The translations under genes and the position numbers were made by a program. Of a stretch of 64,000 bases of DNA, positions 57,961-64,000 are shown piece by piece (position 1 is the stretch's first letter; each line of letters starts with the position of its first letter). The notes under the pieces were generated by a model, which was given only the letters and a program-made list of their open reading frames with translations, was not told the DNA's origin and made no database searches. Where the stretch lies: NCBI RefSeq assembly GCF_048268525.1, contig NZ_JBLWVH010000007.1, positions 51,914 to 115,913 of the forward strand, given 5' to 3'. This stretch comes from Maricaulis sp048268525. GTDB lineage: Bacteria; Pseudomonadota; Alphaproteobacteria; Caulobacterales; Maricaulaceae.

Positions 57961-59403
57961 TCAGAAAATCTGGCCGAGCAAATAATTCAGGTCATTCCAG
58001 GTCGCTACAAGCATCAAACCGAGCACGAAAACAAGCCCCACCCGGAAACCGAGTGCTTGCGCCTGCATGCTCAGCGGACGTCGTGCCACCGCTTCATAGC
58101 CGTAATACACCAAATGCCCGCCGTCGAGGATGGGTATCGGCAGAAGATTGACCAATCCCAGTCCGACCGAGAGCACGCCCGCGAGGTTTATCAGGTTCAC
58201 CAACAGCGCCCGCGCCGCGTCAAAGGCGCTGCTATGGCCTTCTATGGAACGCTGTGCGACCTGTCCCGCCGCCGTCGCAATGCCGAGCGGTCCATTGAGC
58301 AGTTCCGGCGAGGCACGGCCCGTTACGATGTTTGTTACATAATCGACAGTTGTGGAAACAACAGCACCCGTCTGGGTGATCCCGTATCCGACCGCCTCGA
58401 TTGGATTGTAGCGACGGTATTCAATCAGACGACCGCCCGACACCAATCCAAGGCGGGCATAGGCCGGTGATAAATTCGTCGCGCCGTCCGGTGTTTCCCG
58501 GGGCGAAGTCGTCAAGACCATCGCCTGGCCACCGCGTTCAATTCCGACAGGCGCCTCGCCGTCTGCGGCAACAACCAGCTGGCTGAATTGCTGGAAGCTG
58601 GCGACCGGGACACCGTCCAAAGAAACAATCCGGTCGCCGGGCTCAAACCCAGCCACTGCCGCCGGGCTGCCAGGCTCCACAGCGCCCACAATCGGCTCGG
58701 AGAAGGCCTGAATGCCCAATTGAGGCAAGCGGCGCGTACCCCCGAACTCGTCTTCCACGGTATTGCGTGCGGCCACCATCTGCAGCGGGATGACCTCGCC
58801 ATTGCGTTCGATATCAACCGTCAGTTCACTGGTGCCGCTCGAGATCACGATCCGCATGATGTCGTTGAAGGCATTCACCTCGCGCCCGTCGATAGCCACA
58901 ACCCGGTCGCCGACCTGGATACCGGCATTGGCGGCCGGGGACTCTGCCACAACGGCACCGACAACCGGTTGCAATTCGCGATTGCCGAGGGTCAGCGACA
59001 GGCCGGCAAAGATGGTGATGGCCAAAATGAAGTTCGCGATTGGCCCTGCCGCGGTGATGAAGGCGCGCTGCCAGATCGGTTTGAAATGATAGCAACGGTC
59101 CGCGGCCTCCCCCATCTGTTCGCGTAGCTGAGCCAGCTTGTCGGCATCGGGCTCGCTGGCGGCACCGGCATCACCGAGGAATTTCACATACCCGCCGAGC
59201 GGCAAGGCCGCGACACGCCAGACCGTGCCGCGCTTGTCCCGCCATGAGAACAGGGTCGGGCCAAAGCCCATCGAGAAAGCCTCGGCATGAACGCCGCAAA
59301 ATCGGCCGGCCCAATAATGACCAAGCTCATGAATCACGACGACAATCGAGATCAGGAACACAAAGGAGAAAATGGTCAGGAAGCCGTCGCCGATCAGGCT
59401 CAT
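57961..59403 (-). CDS. rseP: Site-2 protease RseP (RIP metalloprotease)
   Basis: An inner-membrane zinc protease of 480 residues. The active-site motif VVIHELGHYWAGRFCGV (HExxH) is in the first membrane segment. Two PDZ-like domains are seen at about 160-310 (GVQVGDRVVAIDGREV-type and GFEPGDRIVSLDGVPV). The third zinc-site region is NLLPIPILDGGHLVYYGYEA near the end. It cuts anti-sigma factors and leftover signal peptides within the membrane. Between dxr and bamA in the operon. Confidence 0.96.
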   Translation of the reverse strand: MSLIGDGFLTIFSFVFLISIVVVIHELGHYWAGRFCGVHAEAFSMGFGPTLFSWRDKRGTVWRVAALPLGGYVKFLGDAGAASEPDADKLAQLREQMGEAADRCYHFKPIWQRAFITAAGPIANFILAITIFAGLSLTLGNRELQPVVGAVVAESPAANAGIQVGDRVVAIDGREVNAFNDIMRIVISSGTSELTVDIERNGEVIPLQMVAARNTVEDEFGGTRRLPQLGIQAFSEPIVGAVEPGSPAAVAGFEPGDRIVSLDGVPVASFQQFSQLVVAADGEAPVGIERGGQAMVLTTSPRETPDGATNLSPAYARLGLVSGGRLIEYRRYNPIEAVGYGITQTGAVVSTTVDYVTNIVTGRASPELLNGPLGIATAAGQVAQRSIEGHSSAFDAARALLVNLINLAGVLSVGLGLVNLLPIPILDGGHLVYYGYEAVARRPLSMQAQALGFRVGLVFVLGLMLVATWNDLNYLLGQIF

Positions 59404-59420
59404 GTCAAAACTGTCCGTAA

Positions 59421-60611
59421 TTATAGTTGGGTCAGGCGCTCGACCATCAAGTCCCGTGCCATCTGGCGCGCACGATGATCAATTGCGAAAACATCTTCAA
59501 AAGCCGTTAGCGAGCGCGGCATGTCCGCATCCGAAAGGCTCCGCTCGAGAACCTGTTCAACGCCCGAAGCGATGTCAAGGAAGCCGATCCGGTCTGCCAG
59601 GAAAGCCTCGACCGCGATCTCATTGGCGGCATTCAATACCGCCGGAGCGATACCGCCCGCCTGCATCGCTTCCCGGGCCAGTCGGATCGCCGGAAACCGT
59701 TGCAGGTCAGGCGGATGGAAGTCGAGCCTGGCGATATCGGTCAGCCGCAAACGCTCGACCGGGGCCGCCATGCGATCCGGCCAGGCCAGCGCACTGGCGA
59801 TCGGTGTCCGCATGTCCGGTGAGCCCAATTGCGCCAGCAGCGAGCCATCCGCATATTCGACCATCCCGTGAACGATGGATTGGGGATGCACGACCACCTC
59901 GACCCGGTCGGGCGACAGATCGAACAACCAACAAGCCTCGATCACTTCGAGGCCCTTATTCATCATGGTGGCGCTGTCGATGGAGATCTTGGCGCCCATT
60001 TCCCATGTCGGATGCGCCAGCGCGTCGGCGCGGCTGGCGCCAGCCATCACCGCACGCGTAGCCTCACGGAACGGTCCTCCAGAGGCGGTCAGTGTGATCG
60101 AGCGGATCGCCGCGCGGTGGGCCTGGTCGAACACCTGGAAAACGGCATTGTGTTCGCTGTCGACCGGCAGCAGCGTCGTGCCGCAGCGGGCCGCCTCGTC
60201 CATGAAAAGAGCCCCGGCACAGACCAGACACTCCTTGTTGGCGAAGGCCAGCGCCCGCCCCTGCCGTAGCGCGGCGAGCGTGGGCTTGAGCCCCGCGGCG
60301 CCGACAATGGCGGCCATGGTCCAGTCGGCATCACGCGCTGCCACGTCACACACGGCGTCCTCACCAACCCCGATCTCGATCCCGGGATGGTCCTTCAACG
60401 CCTCTTGCAGGGCCGGCGCCGCATCCGGATCGGCAATCGCCACGCATTCCGCCTGAAAGCGGATTGCCTGTCGGGCCAGCTCGGCTGCATTGGTCTTTGC
60501 AGTCAGGGCAACGACCTTGTATCGGCCCGGTTCCGCCCGCCCGACAAGGTCCAGCGTGGCCAGTCCGACCGAGCCGGTCGCACCGAGGACGGAGATACGG
60601 CGTGCACTCAT
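59421..60611 (-). CDS. dxr: 1-deoxy-D-xylulose 5-phosphate reductoisomerase
   Basis: An enzyme of 396 residues in the MEP isoprenoid pathway. The NADPH motif is in ISVLGATGSVGLATLDLV and the metal and substrate sites in PVDSEHNAVFQVF and LTASGGPFREA, with HPTWEMGAKISIDSATMMNKG following. Makes MEP for IspD/IspF (encoded at 2.5 kb). The ATG at 60611 overlaps the cdsA stop (ATGA); upstream extension to 60635 is inside cdsA. Confidence 0.97.
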   Translation of the reverse strand: MSARRISVLGATGSVGLATLDLVGRAEPGRYKVVALTAKTNAAELARQAIRFQAECVAIADPDAAPALQEALKDHPGIEIGVGEDAVCDVAARDADWTMAAIVGAAGLKPTLAALRQGRALAFANKECLVCAGALFMDEAARCGTTLLPVDSEHNAVFQVFDQAHRAAIRSITLTASGGPFREATRAVMAGASRADALAHPTWEMGAKISIDSATMMNKGLEVIEACWLFDLSPDRVEVVVHPQSIVHGMVEYADGSLLAQLGSPDMRTPIASALAWPDRMAAPVERLRLTDIARLDFHPPDLQRFPAIRLAREAMQAGGIAPAVLNAANEIAVEAFLADRIGFLDIASGVEQVLERSLSDADMPRSLTAFEDVFAIDHRARQMARDLMVERLTQL

Positions 60612-61411
60612 GACGCGGCCCACCCGAGCGGCCACAGACGCGCTGACAGGACGGCTGCGATCACCGCCAGCATCAACGCATCAACCCGGTCCAGCACACC
60701 TCCATGTCCCGGAATCAGCGTGCCCGAGTCCTTGACCCCGAAACTGCGCTTGAAAACTGACATGGCCAGATCACCGCCGACCGACGCCAGGGCGACCAGA
60801 ACCGCGAAGGGCAGTACCCGGACCGGTTCCAGTCCGAACAACATGCCCGCGGCGAGGCCTGCGGCTGCACCCGCGAGTATTCCGGCGAGGAATCCTGACC
60901 AGGTTTTCTTGGGACTGGCCTGGGGAAGCAGTTTCGGTCCGCCAATCCAGGTCCCGACCAGATAGGCCAGGCTGTCAGCGGCCCAGACCACGGCGAACAA
61001 CAGGATGACAGCCTTGAGTCCATGGTCCGGCTCGGCCCGCATGGCAGCGAGCAAAGCCGCGGACAGGGCCACATAGAGCACGCCGAGCACCTCACTCGAC
61101 CAGCCGCGACGCCAGCGCTCGATCCCGCTCGCCAATGTGCCCGCAGCGCCCCAGGCGAGCGCGTCCAGCACACTGGTCTGGCCCGCCAGCAGGACCGTTC
61201 CGGATGCCGTCGCACAGGCGATTGCATAGGCAACAGGCGGGGCATCCCGGTCGGACATGTGAATCCATTCCCAGGCCATCGCCGCCGCAAAGGCCGCGAC
61301 CCAGGCTGTGAAGGCCAGGTCCCCGACATACAGCAGCACGACCGCGAGCGGGCCAAGGATCAGGGCGGAAAGGACACGACGGCGGAAAACCGGGTCACGC
61401 GGCGCCGGCAT
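60608..61411 (-). CDS. cdsA: Phosphatidate cytidylyltransferase
   Basis: An integral membrane enzyme of about 267 residues that forms CDP-diacylglycerol. It has about six hydrophobic segments. The signature near the C-terminus is GGDLAMSVFKRSFGVKDSGTLIPGHGGVLDRVDALM. I chose the ATG at 61411 because GGAGG lies five bases upstream, and this start falls inside the uppS 3' end (overlap 17 bases). An ATG at 61423 four codons upstream is possible. Supplies all membrane phospholipids. Confidence 0.95.
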   Translation of the reverse strand: MPAPRDPVFRRRVLSALILGPLAVVLLYVGDLAFTAWVAAFAAAMAWEWIHMSDRDAPPVAYAIACATASGTVLLAGQTSVLDALAWGAAGTLASGIERWRRGWSSEVLGVLYVALSAALLAAMRAEPDHGLKAVILLFAVVWAADSLAYLVGTWIGGPKLLPQASPKKTWSGFLAGILAGAAAGLAAGMLFGLEPVRVLPFAVLVALASVGGDLAMSVFKRSFGVKDSGTLIPGHGGVLDRVDALMLAVIAAVLSARLWPLGWAAS

Positions 61412-62132
61412 CAACGCCTCCATAGCGCCGGGCGCGCTGATGGTAAGTGTCGACCGCCCGCGCGAGGTCATCACGCGAGAAATCGGGCCACAGGGCGTCG
61501 ACAAACACCAGCTCGGCATAGGCGGCCTGCCATAACAGGAAATTCGAGATCCGTTGCTCACCGCTGGTGCGGATCATCAAGTCGACATCCGGAAGGGCGG
61601 CGGTATCGAGAAACTCGCCAAGCCGCGCCTCATCGAGCGCGGCCGGATCCAGCGCACCGGCGGCGACGTCGCGCGCGACCGCCTGGCAAGCCCGCAGGAT
61701 TTCGTCACGACCGCCATAGTTGAAGGCAATGGTGAGGTGGAACTCGTCATTGTCGCGGGTACGGGCTTCAGCGCGATCAATGATGGCCACAAGATCCGGC
61801 CCGAGATTATCGCGACGCCCGATAACACGAACCCTGACACCTCGCCGGGCCAGCCCCTCAAGATCGGCTTCCACATAGAGTTTAAGCAGTTCGAACAGGG
61901 CGCCGACCTCGTCAGCCGGCCGGCTCCAGTTCTCGGTCGAGAACGAGAAAAGCGTGAGATAGCGGACGCCCAGATCGCCCGCATGCTCGACTATCTTGCG
62001 GACAGTCTCCACACCCCGCTTGTGGCCGAAGGAGCGCGGTCTCCCACGTGCCTTCGCCCACCGGCCATTACCATCCATGATGATGGCCGTATGCCGGGGC
62101 CCCGGCGTGTCTGCGGAAGCGTCGTCACTCAT
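61395..62132 (-). CDS. uppS: Undecaprenyl pyrophosphate synthase
   Basis: A cis-prenyltransferase of 245 residues. The catalytic Asp and substrate site lie in AIIMDGNGRWAKARGRPRSF, followed by GHKRGVETVRKIV. TLFSFSTENWSRP and the C-terminal LMIRTSGEQRISNFLLWQAAYAE complete the family. Makes the lipid carrier for peptidoglycan and O-antigen. It follows frr after 25 bases and overlaps cdsA by 17 bases. Confidence 0.97.
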   Translation of the reverse strand: MSDDASADTPGPRHTAIIMDGNGRWAKARGRPRSFGHKRGVETVRKIVEHAGDLGVRYLTLFSFSTENWSRPADEVGALFELLKLYVEADLEGLARRGVRVRVIGRRDNLGPDLVAIIDRAEARTRDNDEFHLTIAFNYGGRDEILRACQAVARDVAAGALDPAALDEARLGEFLDTAALPDVDLMIRTSGEQRISNFLLWQAAYAELVFVDALWPDFSRDDLARAVDTYHQRARRYGGVDAGAA

Positions 62133-62157
62133 TCATTCGCTCCGCCAATCGGGTTGA

Positions 62158-62718
62158 TCAGACCTGCATGATCTCTTCTTGCTTGGACTTCAGGCTCTCA
62201 TCAATCCGTTTGATCGCATCATTGGTGAGTTTCTGGACGTCCTCGGAGAAGGCTTTTTGCTCGTCCTCGGACAAGTCGCCATCCTTCTCCATCTTTTTCA
62301 ACGCGTCCATGCCGTCACGCCGCACATTGCGGACCGCGACGCGGGCGTGCTCGGCATAACTGCCGGCCAGCTTGGCGATTTCGGCCCGGCGCTCCTCGTT
62401 GAGGGGCGGGATCGGGATCCGCAGCAGCTGGCCTTCCATCACCGGGTTGAGCCCGATGCCGGAATTGCGAATGGCCTTGTCGACAGCGCCGACCATGCTT
62501 TTGTCCCAGACCTGCAGCGTAATCATGCGCGGTTCCGGCACCGAGATATTGCCGAGCTGGTTGATCGGGGTCGGCGTTCCGTAGGCGTCGACCTTGATCG
62601 GCTCGAGCAGACCGGCACTGGCACGCCCGGTGCGCAGGCCTGCGAATTCCTTGCGCAGGGCCTCGATGGCCCCGTCCATGCGCCGTTTCAGGTCGTTCTC
62701 GTCATACTCGTCGCTCAT
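62158..62718 (-). CDS. frr: Ribosome recycling factor
   Basis: A protein of 186 residues beginning MSDEYDENDLKRRMDGAIEA. The family signature GLRTGRASAGLLEPIKVDAYG is intact, and the C-terminal helices include VRNVRRDGMDALKKMEKDGD. Splits ribosomes after termination together with EF-G. It lies 36 bases after pyrH in the universal tsf-pyrH-frr-uppS-cdsA order. Confidence 0.98.
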   Translation of the reverse strand: MSDEYDENDLKRRMDGAIEALRKEFAGLRTGRASAGLLEPIKVDAYGTPTPINQLGNISVPEPRMITLQVWDKSMVGAVDKAIRNSGIGLNPVMEGQLLRIPIPPLNEERRAEIAKLAGSYAEHARVAVRNVRRDGMDALKKMEKDGDLSEDEQKAFSEDVQKLTNDAIKRIDESLKSKQEEIMQV

Positions 62719-62754
62719 GGCGTTTTCGCTCTTTCTGGATGCATTCCGCGCCGG

Positions 62755-63546
62755 TTAGATGGCTGCGGCATCAGACTTCATCTTGCCGATCATGGTGCAC
62801 TTGCCCTCCCCGGCGAGCACACGGGCAAGACCATTGGTCTTGTGAATGTCGAACACGACAATCGGTATCGCATTTTCGCGCATCAGCGTCACCGCCGAGG
62901 CATCCATCACCCGCAGGTCCCGCGTCAGCACGTCGAGATAGTCGAGCTGGTCGTAGCGCTCGGCCTGCGGGTTGGTACGCGGATCGTCGGAATAGACGCC
63001 ATCGACCTGGGTGCCCTTGAGGAGCGCGTCACACCCCATCTCGGCCGCGCGCAACGCGGCAGCGGTGTCGGTCGTGAAGAAGGGATTTCCGGTGCCGGCG
63101 GCGAAGATCACCACCCGCCCCTTTTCCATGTGCCGGGTCGCACGGCGCCTGATATAGGGCTCGCAGACCGTGGTCATGGGGATAGCCGACTGGACCCGCG
63201 TCTGGACGCCGATGCGTTCCAGCGATGTCTGCATGGCAAGGGCGTTCATGACCGTGGCCAGCATGCCCATATAGTCGGCAGCGGCCCGGTCCATGCCCTT
63301 GGCCGCGCCGGACAAGCCACGGAAGATGTTGCCGCCGCCAATGACGAGGCACATCTCGGTACCGCCCTTGACGGCCGCCGCGACCTCGCGGGCGATCCGG
63401 TCAGCCGTATCAATATCGATACCGTAATTCTGGGAGCCCATGAGGGCTTCACCAGAGACTTTGAGCAGTACACGCCGAAATTTCGGCGCGCCCGCTTGGC
63501 CATCAGCCGGCCCGGATGCAGAGGAATCAGTCACGGCGTGCAGCAT
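62755..63546 (-). CDS. pyrH: Uridylate kinase
   Basis: An enzyme of up to 263 residues that phosphorylates UMP. It begins, after a variable leader, with FRRVLLKVSGEALMGSQNYG. The ATP and UMP sites are in CLVIGGGNIFRGLSGAAKG and FAAGTGNPFFTTDTAAALRA. ATG at 63546 gives the longest protein; GTG at 63534 is an alternative. A strong hairpin ends only 5 bases upstream of the ATG, leaving no visible ribosome-binding site. It lies between tsf and frr. Confidence 0.96.
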   Translation of the reverse strand: MLHAVTDSSASGPADGQAGAPKFRRVLLKVSGEALMGSQNYGIDIDTADRIAREVAAAVKGGTEMCLVIGGGNIFRGLSGAAKGMDRAAADYMGMLATVMNALAMQTSLERIGVQTRVQSAIPMTTVCEPYIRRRATRHMEKGRVVIFAAGTGNPFFTTDTAAALRAAEMGCDALLKGTQVDGVYSDDPRTNPQAERYDQLDYLDVLTRDLRVMDASAVTLMRENAIPIVVFDIHKTNGLARVLAGEGKCTMIGKMKSDAAAI

Positions 63547-63551
63547 ATAGA

Positions 63552-63581
63552 AAGCGGCGGCGCTGGAAAGCGCCGCCGCTT
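63552..63581. terminator. Strong hairpin between tsf and pyrH
   Basis: AAGCGGCGGCGCT (63552-63564) and AGCGCCGCCGCTT (63569-63581) form a perfect 13-base stem with a 4-base loop. On the reverse strand it lies 15 bases after the tsf stop and is followed by TTTCTATA. It may be an intrinsic terminator or a stem that shapes pyrH translation. The T-run is short, so termination may be partial. Confidence 0.65.
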
Positions 63582-63596
63582 GTTGTCAGACAGGGA

Positions 63597-64000
63597 TCAG
63601 GATTGGCCGGAAGCGGCCGCCACTTCAGCGGCGAAATCTTCTTCCGGGCCCTTCTCGACGCCTTCACCCAGGGCCATGCGGACAAAGCCCGTAATGGTGA
63701 CCGGAGCGCCAAGATCCTTGGCAGCGGCTTCGAGAACCTGCTCGATTGTGTTGTCCGGATCCATGACGAAGGCCTGCTTGAGCAGCACGACTTCCTCATA
63801 GAATTTGCGCATGCGGCCTTCGACCATCTTCTCGACGATCGAATCCGGCTTGCCGGCCTGGCGCGCCTGGTCGGCGAAGACTTCACGTTCCTTGTCGGCA
63901 ATCGCGCTGTCGACACCGTCAACATCGACCGACACGGCAACCGCCGGGGAACCAGCAGCAACGTGCATGGCGATCTTGCGGCCCAGCTCGGCCAGCTTGT
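63597..64000 (-). CDS. tsf: Elongation factor Ts (3' part)
   Basis: The last 134 codons of a gene whose start lies beyond the right edge. The visible part begins KLAELGRKIAMHVAAGSPAVA and contains the EF-Ts signature segments VDSAIADKEREVFADQ and GKPDSIVEKMVEGRMRKFYE, ending in GEGVEKGPEEDFAAEVAA. Catalyses nucleotide exchange on EF-Tu. rpsB would be expected next outside the window. The pair tsf-pyrH is conserved in bacteria. Confidence 0.97.
   Translation of the reverse strand, partial: KLAELGRKIAMHVAAGSPAVAVSVDVDGVDSAIADKEREVFADQARQAGKPDSIVEKMVEGRMRKFYEEVVLLKQAFVMDPDNTIEQVLEAAAKDLGAPVTITGFVRMALGEGVEKGPEEDFAAEVAAASGQS

Noticed and set aside
1..64000. CRISPR arrays, tRNA genes, rRNA genes, prophage or transposase genes
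   Set aside because: No regularly spaced direct repeats, no tRNA T-arm plus acceptor context, and no integrase or transposase motif were found on reading through both strands.

Overview
The window is GC-rich chromosomal DNA from an alphaproteobacterium of the Caulobacterales/Maricaulales type, most likely Maricaulis or a close relative (inference). The signs are a Caulobacter-like housekeeping gene order, a GAAC-N7-GAAC LexA box before lexA, a TTAA-N7-TTAA CtrA-type box, lipoyl domains on both PdhB and PdhC, and several M1/DUF6090/DUF6702-type genes common in marine members of this group. No rRNA, tRNA, CRISPR array, transposase or phage gene was seen.

Left part (1-27 kb). The core blocks are ntrC-ntrB-dusB (reverse) facing ispDF-cinA, then ratA/coq10-like and lipA, and further right lpdA, pdhC, pdhB, pdhA and ftsB (all reverse). 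As I recall it, this is one contiguous neighbourhood in Caulobacter. Here it is split by accessory DNA. Between lipA and lpdA lie an AT-rich gene for a nucleoside-deoxyribosyltransferase/TIR-like protein, a nest of palindromic intergenic repeats, a DUF6090-type membrane protein, a SET-domain protein, an M1 metallopeptidase paired with a DUF6702-type protein, and three bactofilin-like beta-solenoid proteins (two lipoproteins, one membrane-anchored) around an acyl-CoA/ACP synthetase. Between lpdA and pdhC lie cupin, ACT-domain, 2OG-Fe(II) oxygenase and hotdog thioesterase genes. Two small genes sit between pdhB and pdhC, and an NTF2-like gene sits between pdhA and pdhB.

Middle part (27-45 kb). 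This holds eno, fhs, rpmF, a head-GIN/DUF2807 protein, a PLP decarboxylase, pyrG, secG, a degenerate response regulator and tpiA, then ppiD-trpE, a divergent polysaccharide deacetylase on the other strand, trpG, trpD, trpC and an autoregulated lexA.

Right part (45-64 kb). comEC diverges from gltX-gltA, which ends in a strong terminator. It faces a long reverse-strand envelope and translation operon: tsf, pyrH, frr, uppS, cdsA, dxr, rseP, bamA, ompH/skp, lpxD, fabZ, lpxA, lpxI, lpxB. This couples phospholipid, isoprenoid, lipid A and outer-membrane protein biogenesis, with many 4-8 bp overlaps.

The least expected signals are (i) two 122-bp repeats with perfect ends and compensatory base changes, (ii) a pair of long palindromes with a shared core but different, still self-complementary outer arms, (iii) a 117-bp intergenic-type palindromic repeat lying exactly in frame inside the PdhC linker, and (iv) the bactofilin-like gene cluster. 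All calls come from reading sequence; no database search was run.
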